From: Pomacea canaliculata | Lineage: Eukaryota; Mollusca; Gastropoda; Architaenioglossa; Ampullariidae | Assembly (NCBI RefSeq): GCF_003073045.1 | Contig: NC_037592.1 | Span: 13,048,007-13,112,006 of the forward strand | DNA: 64,000 bases | Direction: 5' to 3' | Part shown: piece by piece, positions 1 to 13,090 of the stretch | Layout: each line of letters opens with the position of its first letter | Numbering within the stretch: position 1 is the stretch's first letter | Program-made: the position numbers and the translations under genes | Notes under the pieces: model-generated | Told to the model about the DNA's origin: nothing | Seen by the model: the letters and a program-made list of their open reading frames with translations, nothing else | Database searches by the model: none

Positions 1-28
1 TCCCCCGGATAAACGATGGAACACTGTA
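1..28. mobile_element. Right end of a pogo-like MITE (block A1 copy)
   Basis: The window opens inside the terminal inverted repeat that is complete at 15945-16468. The sequence reads towards GGAACACTGTA, which is the end of that element. Only the last bases are inside the window. Confidence 0.6.
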
Positions 29-332
29 TTTGCATGTTTGTCAACATGAATCTTGGGAACGAAAGCTTAAAAAAATCATTTCATAGACAGGTGAAACACT
101 AACATTCAGTGTTCATGATACAAGCTTCCCTAAAAAACAGCTTGTAAAGAAAATAAAAATATAACCACACAGAATAACTTAACACTAAAATCAATCCTAT
201 TAACAATATGATTTTTTTAAAAAGCAGTAATTATAATATTAATAATGTATTCGACATTCTGTTTTGAAGTACAACAGGCTCTCACATCATTATAATACAA
301 AGTGTGCACAATCAGTGGATATACAGTCTTAG

Positions 333-780
333 CAGAGGCGGCGTTAGGAACCATTAGAACAACGCCGGAGGCCTGGGCCGACCATCTGCCGCGGCCGGGT
401 CCTGGCACGTGTATCAACATCCCTATTATATGATTCCGAAGCACTGATTTATATACATTAGACTGACCAATTTGCGAAATAACGCACGAATTAGTTTAAT
501 TGTTCCCTAACCTTCCACCGTTTGTGACGTAGCGGTTTTTTCTTAAAGCGAAATAATATAGTGACGACAACTTAATAAACTGCTTTTATTATCGTTTAAG
601 TTAGAGATGGATTCAAAATCTGCTTAATAAAACTAGAATTTCTTGAACGTCAATTTTCGTCACAACTTGTTTAAACACAGCTAACAATAAGTCATAAAAG
701 ATGACCTCGGGCTGAAGTGTCCGGCCCCTTCGAGAGGGGCCTGGGCGCCGCCCATTTGCCACCCCCTAACGCGCCCGCTG
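333..780. mobile_element. hAT-type MITE, noisy copy
   Basis: This is the A1 counterpart of the element at 16790-17266. It starts CAGAGGCGGCGTTAGG and ends in the inverted counterpart ..CGCTG, followed by the target site TGTCTTAG. The left target site is damaged by an indel here (CAGTCTTAG). Confidence 0.65.
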
Positions 781-1987
781 TGTCTTAGAACTAGACAAAA
801 GCAACACAACACAACACAAGCAAAGTACAAAGTTTAGTAAACACAGCAATAAAGAGACACGAAATAGAAACACTATTCTCTGGAAGGACAATTTGGCTAA
901 ACCATGATTGACAAGACAATAAGAAACCAAATTAATGCATCCTGTCACAACACATTACAGTGTATGGAGCTCCCGTCTTTGAGTTACTGAATCACGTTAA
1001 TTAGTTATATCCATAACTGGTACAAGTCGCTGAGAAAGCACATGGACAAACCGCGGCACCGTTAACAATTATTTTCCATTGTCTCATTCCTATAGATTAA
1101 TGAGATAGTAGTTTTGAAATTGATCATTTTCTTTCTTTTTTTTTTAAGTAAAACGATATATATACCACCAATCTAGCACCAGTTGTTTTCTGGCTGTAGC
1201 CGTCTTTTTATCTTAGTAAGCACCTACTACCTGTAATTTTATACTTGTGTGTGTCTTTATTCACTGTAATTGTAAGACAAAAAAAGTTTCTATCAGTGGT
1301 GTAATGCGAAATAAATTGGTGCAAATCATATGCATTACAGAAGGAAAATAACAGTAACGATGATAAATTAAAAGAACAAATACAGAAAACATAAAAGGAA
1401 CCAAGTAACAAAAACAGAGGCGTATCGTATTTTTCATGAAGAAGACAAGCAGGAAGATCATTAAGCGGAAACAGGGAAGAGGTGAGAAAGACTAACCACT
1501 GAGGACTTATTAGGAGTATGCCCAAGAAATGTGCCTTTTCATATATTTAAAGGTTCAGAGTGGTAGTGTGGCGACCATGATGCAAATATGAAAAAGGGAG
1601 GATTCCATTGTTTCGCTAAACAATACCTAGCGGACCATACGTTGTTATTCTGGTTACAGGAAAAAATTAGTAGACTAAAAGTTAGCTTGTTCTGAATGGA
1701 GATGAAAGAATTATTTTTCAGTCTTTATATCGCTGTAATAGACTAACATATTAAATAAATGTTTATGTATTTTGCGCGATCGAGCATCATTGCAGTATCT
1801 GAGAATAAATACCCTGTACTTTGTTCATAACACAGTACAAGAATTTCTGGTGTGAAAACAGGATATCGGTCTGACTACAAGGTATCCGTTTGTCTCTAAT
1901 ATTTGTACAGGTTAATGTCATAGTTACAAGACTGATTCACCCCACAACTCGAGAACCTTCCCTATCGCAAGACACGTCTACATGGAC

Positions 1988-3599
1988 ATGGAGCAGATCC
2001 CCATCAGGATGAAAAGTTTGTGTGGCATCGCTGGCTACCGAACTCAGTCGTGCCATAGCCGATGACTGTACACGGCCCTGATATCCCCTGCCACCTACCC
2101 GTCTCTTGTTGGAAGACTGGCGTTTCGTGGCTACCTTACAAAAAGGGGGGCAAAACTGTACAATAATATATATATATATATTTACAAAGTTAATACTTTT
2201 CTACAAATTATTCGTGTCTTTCGCCAAAATATTTCTTCACTTATCAGATGCTCCAAAGTGGTATCGTACTGTTATTAATTTTTTTCAAGTACCTCGAATG
2301 TAAGGTCCGCAACGTTCAACTCTTAAAAAGAAATCCATGCGAGCTTCTTAAGGTCTACAAATTCATTCTTACTTCAAACTGTTACTTTGTATATATTTTA
2401 AAAATTTATGTAATTTAACTCGTAAGAATTTATTTTCGGAATATTCATTTTCTTATTGTTAATAAGGCAAATAAATGCAACCATGCAGTGAAATGTATCA
2501 ATTGTATCTAAACACCTTTGGTGGCAGATTTCATTCTACACACTCAGCTGATAGACGGAGGACGGACTATGTTACACAACAGCAAGATGCGCCTGAATAC
2601 AAGAAAGGAGTCTTCGAGATTTTCACAGACTAATTCGTAAACAAATATATCGGACACCTAACCTTTGCTACATTGCCTTAGCGGCATGATATCACCATGA
2701 CCAGCATTGACAGACAGCTTCTAAGAAACGAGCAGACAGTCACCGAGAAAGTGTGTTACACCTTGATAATTCAGAATCCATGTTTATGTTTTTTTCATAA
2801 AAAAAGTGTTCTAATTTCACAAAAAAACTACATACTTTAGAAAGCAATTATTTCCTAATAGCGTATTTGCTAGAACTGCTATAAATTTCTTATTAGACGA
2901 TGAATTTAAAAAAAGAATTGGATTTTTCTTTCTAGAAAGAGATTAAACAAAGCTATAAATATAGTTTATTTGAATGTTTATATAATGTAGAAATATTTCT
3001 AATTAGATTATCCCAATGTCTATTTTAAAAGTTTTGGCACATCAAAACTTAAACAGCATATTTTGTTTCAACAATCGCAACTGTCGATTGCCATCATTTG
3101 ACGTAGTTCAAGTAGATAAAAACTACATTTTCCTGAATAAGAAAATTCTCCACTGACGACATACATCTATCATGATCTTGTGAGACCCGCCTGCACCATC
3201 TCTTCCCAGAAAGAGAGATTATTCTCATCAGAAGCCATACCGACTGATGCAGCTAACGTCCCCCTCATCACCAACACCTGCACACACCGCGTCTTCCTGG
3301 CTACAGACGCCAAGAGTCCTCCTTGGACACAGCTTGTTGTCTGCCTACATCCTGTCTCAGGAACACTACAGTGCAGTAAATACCCTACCGTAATAACAGA
3401 TGTTACGGGGAGGAAGTGAAGAAAGGCTGCTCCGCATCACGTGCACCTGTTGCGATCAGCTGACGTAACAACGGAATGCTGCTTCAGCGTCTTCACGCCA
3501 GAGGTTGATGACTTCTCACAGACCTGGCAAGACTTTTCCACTGAAAAAAAAGTTTGTCCTACGAAAACTGATCTGTTTAGAACAACTTATGGTGTATAA
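1988..3599 (+). pseudogene. NAT16-like GNAT acetyltransferase, broken copy A1
   Basis: The three exons correspond to those of the intact gene at 18516-20202: about 1988-2157, 2528-2750 and 3071-3599. All three are interrupted by indels. Exon 1 breaks a few codons after the start (extra C in GATCCCCATC). The acceptor of exon 3 has lost the G of its AG (TTTCAACAATCG against TTTCAGACAATCG in the clean copy). Exon 3 changes frame several times. At the sites where the A and B paralogs differ, it matches the A gene. As written it cannot encode the enzyme. I think the damage is more likely sequencing error in an unpolished contig than real pseudogenisation. Confidence 0.7.
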
Positions 3600-5560
3600 A
3601 GTCTTTAGCAGTCGCATGTAACACAGTCACCCTTGTCTAGTGAAGCAGCAGGAATCTCAATCTTTGATATTGTTCTGTTTTTGATTGGTGTCATAATATA
3701 CTACTTTTATACCGCTCTTACTTTTTTTAATGAAGAGGAATAAGATTAATGCATTAAAAGACTTTTAAACTATTTTAAAGGTATGATTGGTGAAAGCTAT
3801 GATATTACAACAGGTATCGTAATCAAAGATTATGATGAATGTGAACCCGTGAAATTAGCTTCTATTCATATTTAATATCCGAATCCACTTTTATTGGCAT
3901 GACATATGCGTGTAACATGCATCAGTCTCTAAATTAACAACTAAAGCTAAAATATATTCGTACACAGCTCAGATTTTTAGAAAACGCTGAAAACTATGAC
4001 TAGTAACTGTTGTCTGCATTAGGCTAAGAATAATAATAAATATTGGAAATCGCTAAATTATACCTTTGACAAGAAAGCATTCACAAACGGTATGTGACAC
4101 AATGTTGCATTCCTTATTGTTATCCCTCTTTCCCTTACATCCACTCGGCTAGTACGCGTGAACAAGTCAGTACTAATCGGACGTGAGGAATCCCATATGT
4201 GTACCTGTAATCACTGTTAAATAATATCCTGTCTTCAGCAAAAATAAGCCATTTAACAATAGACGATTTTCCTTATGTTACCAACAACATAACAGAGAAA
4301 ACTTCAATGTTTCTATTATTTAGCTATATTATGGTTGTAGGAACTATTCAGTCTCTTGAAAACATTAAAACAACTATTTTATTAAGCTACAGAGTATATT
4401 GTGCCCGTTACTTATGTTTGTGCCTATTTATTTTACTTTATTGTTCTATAAGATAATTAACTATGTCTATAGTTTCCTTTAAACTATATTATTTAAGATA
4501 AATAAAAACAGAATAACATTTCTAAACTATACTTGCCTTCTATTATAAAGCACTTTGAAAGTTTTGTTGAAATGATCACAAAATACTCCGCTAGTAACAA
4601 ATTACACAAATACTCAAGGAACTTACTCGCCGCCCGATCCCACCACACAGAAACTTTACAATTCGTCTCTGTCAAATGTTTATGATGCTACAGCCAACCG
4701 TACCCACCCACACGAAACTGGACTCTAACTTAAAATTCACTGTTGGTTCAATGTAATAAACTAAAAAGCCCAGATTCTCCACCTGCAAGGCGATAAACAT
4801 TCATCTTATCAGTCTTCCAATACAACAATGGAAATACTATATATCATTCAGTTTTTATATATTATCTCAGAGTCACAACTGCTTAATCAATTCATAATGC
4901 TAGTATGTCAAAGATCTCTTCGTCATGGTACTTAATTTAAAGCAAAAGAATATCTCATGTACTCTACATCTCTAGGACTGCAACCACTCGACACACAGGC
5001 ATATAAACAGCCACACTTGTAAATACATTCTCTCATGATAACCAATCAATAAATAGATCAGTCATATTGTGATTCAATACTGAGTTTCTCATATTGAAGT
5101 TGAACCCCAAAAAAAAAACAATTCCATTCTTTCAGGCATCATAAAAAGATGTCTTAAAAAAAATTTATCAAAAACCTTTAGTATTTAATTTGTTATAAAT
5201 TTGTGCGCTTTTAGTTGTTACTATTTCCTTTTATGACTAATTAGGAATAAAGATACTTGTACTAACAGCCAGTTATATATCTCCCCAATTGGGCGTATAA
5301 GTCTCATAAATATTTACACTTTGTAGATTCAAAAATGTTATTTAAAACTAAAAGCCAAATATTTTTGAACACACATCGACAAATACGTCCCTGGTGGCAA
5401 GAAAGTCTTAATGCGAACGTGCGTTCTATGCGAATATTTATCCGAAGTTGTATGTGCTATGAAATCCAGAAATATATTGCACTTATGAATAAAAGATCCA
5501 TCTTCTGCATTAATAATCTACTTTCAGAACACTAAGAATCTGTCTGTCATTTACTTGACA
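3600..5560. other. 3' flank of NAT16-like copy A1, no gene seen
   Basis: Noisy counterpart of 20203-22320. It is AT-rich, with AATAAA-type poly(A) signals near 4500, and no supported coding sequence or RNA gene. Confidence 0.6.
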
Positions 5561-6480
5561 CAAGTTAACATATTCTGATCAATATGCTCCCATTTCATCA
5601 TCAGTTGTCTTCTGAACTTCGGCATATGTTTCCTACAACACACATAGTCTCACAGGTATATTTCTTTCTACTTTATTAAAGCAATTGGTAATAAAATTAA
5701 ACGCAAGCCTAACACACTATCTCAAGTGCCTAGATCGCATACACCACCCCTTTCCGACTCCATATTCAGTTTCATTTCTCTTATGTACAAGGATAAATTA
5801 TACAAAACTGGTCTCGAATATGACCACACCTATGATCCGTGTATTGGTTTTGTATTATTATTCATTATACCCCTTGACATTTATCAATTCATCAGTTGAT
5901 TGTGGTTTGCTAGGATTCTACTATTTGAAAGCTTCGACTGAAGGATCTGCATCATCAGCCTCTCATGTGCAAAGTTTAAGTGCAATTACTAAAACTACTT
6001 CAGACTATTAGAGACATCACGATTAGCAACATAGACACTCGAGATAGGTTCATGGTCCCTAACTTAACCACATGAATCTCCTTAAAAAATTAATCCCAAG
6101 ACTGCCCAGATTCTGCGCAGTCGCGTTTGGGAAACGGAAGCTCTTCCTTATATATTTCATCCAACAAACTATGAAGCCAGAAAAAAATGATTTTTGAAAA
6201 TCCAAAGCATGTTTCTTCATTTCGTCATGTGCATATATTAATTATTTCCAAAACAACGACTAAGTAAAACGCAACATACAATGTCCTCTCATGGCCATAA
6301 GGAATATACATCCACAGCACACAAAAAAATAAAAAAAATAATTTCGAAAAACCGCACCAACAATCACAAAACAAAAACATAAAATTAGACACCGAAGTAA
6401 AACCAGTAGTTTGTCACTTGCCATGGCTTGTTTTGGAAAAAAAAAATCAAAGCACTTTGCGATGGCCTTCAAATTAAAAT
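5560..6480 (-). mobile_element. piggyBac transposase remnant, noisy copy A1
   Basis: Counterpart of the remnant at 22330-23330, which is better preserved in the right palindrome arm at 52600-53420. The reading frame is destroyed by indels. Identity rests on alignment with those two copies. Confidence 0.5.
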
Positions 6481-6489
6481 TCCTCTCAA

Positions 6490-6710
6490 TCGGAACACAT
6501 ACCTGTAACCCTTACAAAACGCATTCTGAGGCCAATCCACAGTTCAGATCTCAACAGCAATCGCAAACGATGCCCTCTAAAGGCTGGCAAACCAGCACAT
6601 CAGGACTACAAAAGAATGTAATACAAATTCTAGAGTCGTGCCTCTCTACGAATATATAGCGGACTCTCTCGCTGTTAAACTTCACCACTATACTGAGCAG
6701 CTCATGTTCA
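6490..6710 (+). mobile_element. LINE reverse-transcriptase fragment, noisy copy A1
   Basis: Counterpart of the RT fragment at 23395-23630. The sequence around 6520-6600 follows the same order as the clean copy, with indels. Confidence 0.5.
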
Positions 6711-6719
6711 TTATCGTTA

Positions 6720-7010
6720 GAACATCACAAGTTGCATCATCGAACATGGCATAATCGACATAAACATCAACCTTTAAATCATCTCACGAACAGACAACAA
6801 CTTTCCTCTCCACCATACACATCGCCACCCGCCACACCCATACCACTCAGCTGCGGCCAAGCCCTCTTCAGTCTTCATCCAGACTTGGCTTATACCCTCT
6901 TTTAAGCCCCTCCAATAACCAGCTTCACTACGCAAGTACAACACCACACGCTCTCCACTGCAGGCAGCTGTGGTTTCCTACCTGACGTGAAGTTGGTGGC
7001 ATCTTGTTAA
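6720..7010 (-). pseudogene. Last exon of KH-NERD-helicase gene, noisy copy A1
   Basis: The reverse complement matches exon 8 of the genes at 23652-30469 (-) and 44346-51547 (+), including the blocks that encode helicase motifs V and VI. Indels break the frame. The rest of the gene would lie in the N gap immediately to the right. Confidence 0.6.
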
Positions 7011-7088
7011 CATTTAAAGATATTCATTGAGTCACATGTTGGTAACAGGTACACACAACAGACGGAAGAAAAACATGATTATCTCCTT

Positions 7089-7188
7089 NNNNNNNNNNNN
7101 NNNNNNNNNNNNNNNNNNNNNNNNNNNNNNNNNNNNNNNNNNNNNNNNNNNNNNNNNNNNNNNNNNNNNNNNNNNNNNNNNNNNNNNN
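7089..7188. other. Assembly gap, 100 N
   Basis: Exactly 100 N, the usual placeholder for a scaffold gap of unknown length. The left side stops at the equivalent of 24078 and the right side resumes at the equivalent of about 59041. Confidence 0.98.
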
Positions 7189-10100
7189 ACTTTTCTTTGT
7201 TAGCATTTAACGGGATGTTATCGTTCAAGGTCGGTGGATGTTAAGTGACAGAGGTGAGCGTATGTCCCTCAAGTAGCGCTACGACGTTTCCAGGAGGGGA
7301 GTACAGGATGGGGCGTGAATCTGTGTGGTGTTAAAGGACGTACTTAGATAGTTGTTTGTTTTTCTTTTATTGCTTTCGGTATTTGTTTTCTGTTTTTTGT
7401 GTTGGTTTTACTTTAGCTCAGTCTGCGGATGTTGGAGCAGCCGAGTCAGGCGCAGGATTGAGTGACGTCACCCGTGTGTGATTCTAGCCTCCGCCTGTCA
7501 GGTCCGCATATGTTCTGTTATGGGTTCGTCAAAGACGTTAACCTCTAAGTCGATACGAATGTATTGCACTCAATACCAATACATGAGTCGTTAAACAACA
7601 TAATGGCTAAACAAAATAGTTTGCAATTAAGAGCCAAAATTGCATAAGGAAACGGGCTTCCCACAAAAGAATCCTCTCCTTTACGTGGCTGGATAAAAAA
7701 ACCCCATTCAATCTTAAACATACAGATATATAAAGTGAATAATAAGATGCGGCCATTTCGACTATGTCTAGTAGGTTATGGGTGATAAGCTTGTCCCCGG
7801 CATCCATAGCAATATTCAATATGGCTGAAGCGGCTGCGCAAACTGCATCTCAAACTCAACTAAAGAGCCTATTAAACAATCGTGGTCTGCAAAAAAAAAA
7901 AAATTGAATAAAATAATATAAAACTGTTTTAGTTAAACCAGAATGATACGCCCATGCCGTACAGCTTAGCCAGTGCTCAGTAGGTATGGGTCGCCGCTTA
8001 ATCTGCAACCAATTGTGATGGAAATAGGTGAGCAGTGGCAACGAGCATGGCATTACAAAACAACTAAATGAACTAAGAAATGATTATAAGATGCCTCCAC
8101 TTCGCCATTCCTAAGTAATTGGTCTGGTCGACCCCTTTTTCGCTCCAACCCCCCCACAATGGATGCGAAAATGTGGGAGCAATATCCACATGGCATTTCA
8201 AGCGTACCACGAATGAAAGAATATGCCACTTATATAGGCTTGTCAAAAAAAGGCTTATTCCGATTCTTCATGGGTTATTCGATAAATATAAGATATTATA
8301 TACGGATGTCATGGTCATGAGTAGTATGAACCAGCTGCTCGCTTTTACCCTAGCAAACCTGTAATTCTGCCATTGACTGTACTTTTATGCATTAGAAAAC
8401 CTCTTCTGTCGTCGTAGTCTTTGAACGCGGGGTAGGTACGTGGATATCTCCTTCAGTATTCATATTAAGCGCATGGATTGTCGCACCTGGCTGTATGGCT
8501 ATTAGGAATGCACTGGTAAGTGCACAGTGACTTATTGAAAGAGCGTACTAAACCGTACTGTTCCATGTTCTTGTCAAGCTGCCAAGAAAAGTATAACTAG
8601 GAAAGACTTGGGATGAAGATTTCTTTTGTCGGAACGTCGGGCAAAACCGAGCTAACTTCCTGTGTAATCTACAGGTAATGAATAGGTATTTTCTTTATGA
8701 AATGTGATTGTGTACTTATGACGTGCGCAGCGATTCATGGTACCAAATAACATCCAACTCTTCCTTAATGAAGAATGTTTGTTACTGTCGGAAAAAGACT
8801 GGAGTAATAAATTTTAATATTGGGTGGAATATTTTATATGACTGATTGTGTTAATACATGTTGGTTGTTTTATTAGAGAAGTATTTGTTAGAGTAACTTA
8901 AGTGATGATGTGTTTACATGAATCTGTTGTTTGTATGAGATATGGATTAGAGTGGCTTGTGTTTTTTAGAATTGTTTGCAGCTTTTCACTAAAAGATAAT
9001 CAAAGCTCCGACTAATACGAAAAATGCAAACGCTCCGTGGAACAGGAATGGTGATTTATTGTGACAAAGGAATACATTGGACACAGTGAGGTGTTCGCTT
9101 ATGTGCTTTGTCTGTAGTGGTGTGTCCCTCGACTACTGACCCTGGTGACGTCCACCTGGTGACCGACGTGATCTGTCGTGGTTGTCTGTCTCGTGAAAGG
9201 TCGTTGATGTAAAATTGCCTTTAACCGTGGTTTGTGATTCCTTATGATTGGTGTAGATAAGTTCTAGGTCGAAGTTATGTCATGTCATTTAGGGAGGTTT
9301 GAACTATTGCTACTTGTTTATGTGTTAGTGCGCTTTTGTGTGGGACTTTGTGCATTACCCGCCTCAGCTTCACTGGTGTAAGGGTGTGTAACAATTCTAG
9401 TCTAGTAAGGAATTAGGTTCTGTTCCTACTTTTCACTCACCTTCTTTCTCAGCTCACTGCTCTCCTGTGTGATAAGTGTATGCAGAAATCGAAAGTGAGA
9501 GTGGATGTTATCTATCTTATCATTATCTGTCTTAGTTTTTTATTAAAAGATTTTTGGGTTTTGTATACATAATTTCATACTTTTATATGATATCTGATGT
9601 TTGACATAAGTTAAAGTCGTCCTGTAAATAAATTATGTGATTTATGCGATATCCTTTGAATTGACGTATAGAATAGTTTCTGTGTGTGGTGACTTTTGGT
9701 TGGTGGGTATCTCTTAAACAAAGGCAAAAAACAAGAAACGAAGTCTTAAAATCGTTCTTTTGTAACAACAACAAATGATTGTTTATATTATGTTCTTAAA
9801 CATTAATCAGATATTGACCGATGATCAGCACAGACTAAGAAAGGACAGTTTATAGACACAAACTAGCACAGATGAAACAGATCACCTCAACATAAAGTTA
9901 ATTATAAGTAGATGATTTCAATAAATTGTCATTTCTTTCTGTTTTTACTGTCTCAGTTCTATAGTCAAGTGAGACACTTTTAGTAGTTTGAAAATTGATT
10001 TTTTAAGTAAAACTGATATTTTTTGTTGTGGTGACAGGAATAGTTAGGACAAAGTGAGTTGTCTGGATGGGATGTAGGGAGAAGTATATTTCTTTGGTCT

Positions 10101-10358
10101 TATATCTAGTGAATAGAACAGACCTATTAAATTAGTTTATGTTTTTTCAGCCAACACTTAACTGCAGTATTATTATTTTGAGAATGATTGACCTGTACTT
10201 TGTTCAATCAACAGTTACAAGACTTTAAGTGAAAAAGTCGCTGACTACAAGGTATCCGGTTTTGTCTCTCAATTGTACAAGGTTAAGCCATTAGAGTAGA
10301 CAAGGACTGATTTTTCACCCACAACCGAGAACATTCCCTGTCGACAGACACGGCTGAC
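7189..10358. other. 5' flank of NAT16-like copy B1, no gene seen
   Basis: Holds noisy counterparts of the tandem repeat at 59500-59940 (here about 7735-8220) and of the GGTGACC minisatellite (here about 9135-9170, with fewer units). I see no coding sequence. Confidence 0.55.
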
Positions 10359-12081
10359 ATGCAGCAGATCCCATCAGATGAAGAGTTTTGTGTGGCATCA
10401 CTGGCTGACCGAGAACTCAGCGTGGCGATAGACGATGACGTGTACAGCGGCCTGGATTGATCTCCTCTGCCACCTACCCGTCTCTTGTGGAAGGACCTGG
10501 CGTTCGTGGCTACCCTTACAAAAAGGAGGCAGAATTGTAGGATTAATTGGATAGATATTATGTATCTCTCACATAGTTTAAATACATTTCTACATAAGTA
10601 TTTGTTTTTCTTTTAAAGGCCGAAATATTTTTTTACAAATCAGATGCTCCAAATGTATCTACTGTTTTTTTTTTTTCAAGTACCGTCGAATGTAAGGTAT
10701 GACACTTTCAAGGTCTTAAAGAGGCAATTCTTTGCGAGGTACTTTAAGGTCTACAAATTTGATTCTTAACTTGTATACTGTTTACTTTTGTTATTTAAAA
10801 AATAATGTAATTAAATCGTAACAGAATTTTGAATATTTTAGTTTCGTATGTTAATAACGCAAATCAAATGCAGCTTGTAGTCAACTGTATCGATTGTATC
10901 TAAACACCTTTGATCCAGGTTGCATTTTTGAACACTCAGCTGATAGACGGAGGACGGACGGTGATACACAGTACAGCAAGAGTGGCGCCTGAATACAGAG
11001 AAAGCGGAGTCTTTGGGAGATTTCACAGACTAATTCGTAGCAACTACATCGGGACACCTAACATTTGCTACATTGCCTTAACGGTCACTGATATCACCAT
11101 GACAGCGATTGGACAGAAGGCTTCTAAGACGTATCGACAGGTCACCGAGAAAGTATGTTAACAACCTTGATAATGTCACCATTTTTTTAATATTTCATAG
11201 AAGTAAAGTGTTTCTAATTGTCACAAAAATAACTACATACTTTTAACAAACAATTTTATTTCCTAATAAGTATTTGCTAAAATGCTATGAAATTTCTATT
11301 AGACTTGTGATGTATAAAAAAATAATTGGGATTTAGTACTTTTAGAAGAGATTAAATAAAGTTATAATATAGGTATTTTTGAATGTTTATTGGGTAATGT
11401 AGACATATTTCCTAATTATGTTATCCTAATGTCTGTTTTAAAAGTGTTTGCAAATCAAAACTTAAACAGCATTAATTCTATTTCAGACAATCACAACTGT
11501 TGAGCTGACATCATTTAACGTTTTAATGTCAAGTGATAACTACAACACTTTTTCCGGGATTAAGAAACTCTCTACTGACGATATGACATCTATCATGTCT
11601 TGTGAGGACGGCCGCCTTCACCATCTCTTCCCAGATGGAAGAATTATTCTAGACTGGCAGCCATACCGACTGATGGCAGCTAACGTGCCCCTCATCACCA
11701 ACACCTGCACACACCGCGTCTTCCTGGCTACAGACGCCAACAGTCCTCCTTGGACACACAGGCTTGCTGTCTGTCCCTACAGTCCTGTCTGCAGGAAGCT
11801 ACTTCGTGCAGTAAAGGTACCCAGTACATCAGATCTTTTTGGCGAGGGAAGTGAAGAAGACCTGCGCGCGCATATCACGTGGCACCTGTTGCGATCAGCT
11901 GAGCGTAGGAAACGGAAATGTTGTCTTCAGCATCTTTCACACCAGAGGGTTGGATGACATTATCGCAGATCTCGGGCAAGACCTTTTCCACTTAAAAAAA
12001 TCAGTTTGTCCTACGAGAACTGATCGTGTTAGAACAAGATGTGTGTCAAAGGTCGAACGACCCGTTAGCAGTCGCATGTGA
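10359..12081 (+). pseudogene. NAT16-like GNAT acetyltransferase, broken copy B1
   Basis: Exons correspond to those of the intact gene at 62022-63742: 10359-10536, 10919-11152 and 11487-12081. Exon boundaries keep GT and AG, including the strong donor GTATGT after exon 2. Small indels break the frame in all three exons, for example an extra A in CCGAGAACTCAG, the doubled G in AGAAGGCTTC and the CACACAGG expansion in exon 3. In exon 3 one frame stays open for 143 codons through the middle but is wrong at both ends. Diagnostic bases match the B gene. The breaks are probably sequence error. Confidence 0.7.
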
Positions 12082-13090
12082 ACAGCAGTCACCCTGTTGT
12101 CTAGTGAAGCACCAGGGAATCTCAATCGTTTGAATATTGTTGCTGATTTTTTAAATTGTAGGTGTGGGTATAGTATGTTTTTTGGGATTGCTTCTTACTT
12201 TATTTTTAAGTGGAGAGATAAATGATTTAACAACATTTAAAAGAATCTATTTAAAAGATTCTAAAATCATTTTAAAAGTTATGATTTTGGTGAAAGCTTC
12301 TATGATATTACAATCAGTATCGTTCAAACAAGATTTTATGAATGTGCATCCATGAATTTTTTTTTTCTATTCATATTTAATATCCAAATCACTTTTATTT
12401 GGCATTTTTTACTATGGGTGTACAAGCATTTTAGTCTCTAAATTAACAACTGAAATGCTGAATATTATTTGGTACACAGCTCAGATTTTAGAAAACTGGC
12501 TGAAAGAGGACTGGTAACTGGTTGTCTGCATGTAGGTCTAAGAATAATAATAAATATTGCCAATCGCTAAATCTATACCTTTGGACACGAAAGCATGTCA
12601 CAAACGGTGATGTGACACATGTTGTACTTCCTTATTGTTATCATACATGTCGCTCTAGTAGAACAAGTCAAATCGGAGGTGAGAATCCCATGATTTGTAC
12701 TTTAATTAATGTATAATAATTTGCTGCATTAGCAAAATAACCTCATTAACTATAATTAGACGGTTTATTTTATTGTTTTACCAGAAAACATAACAGAGAT
12801 GTAACTTTCAATGTTTTCTATTATTTAGCTAGATTTATTGTATGTGAAAACTTCTGGCAGTCTGTTTGAATATACATCAAAACAACTAGTTTATATAAAA
12901 GATCTTACAGATATTTACTTGATGCTCATTACTTTTAGTTTGTTTTGGCTTTTTATTTTTTATTGTTCTATGAAGGTATCATGTCACTATGCCTAAAGTA
13001 TTTATGCTTAACTAGATTATTTTAAGATAAATAAAAACAGAATAACATTTCTCTATCTCTAGTATTTATAAAGCAGCTTTGAAACTTTTT
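12082..13090. other. 3' flank of NAT16-like copy B1, no gene seen
   Basis: AT-rich sequence alignable to 20203-21240, ending in AATAAA-type poly(A) signals near 13028. No coding sequence is supported. Confidence 0.5.

Larger units (their letters stand above)
1..7088. repeat. Block A1: indel-rich duplicate of 16440-24078
   Basis: The block follows 16440-24078 in order: MITE end, hAT MITE, NAT16-like exons 1-3, their 3' flank, piggyBac remnant, LINE fragment and the last exon of the KH-NERD-helicase gene. Differences from the clean copy are mostly single-base gains or losses spread evenly over exons, introns and flanks, with few clean substitutions. That pattern is typical of unpolished long reads rather than of a neutrally decaying paralog. 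The block stops at the N gap. Confidence 0.85.
7189..13090. repeat. Block B1: indel-rich duplicate of 59041-64000 and beyond
   Basis: Collinear with 59041 to the window end, and then with the 3' flank type seen at 20203-21240. It contains the diverged tandem repeat, a long 5' flank and the B-type NAT16-like gene. As in block A1, differences are mainly single-base indels. Confidence 0.85.
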
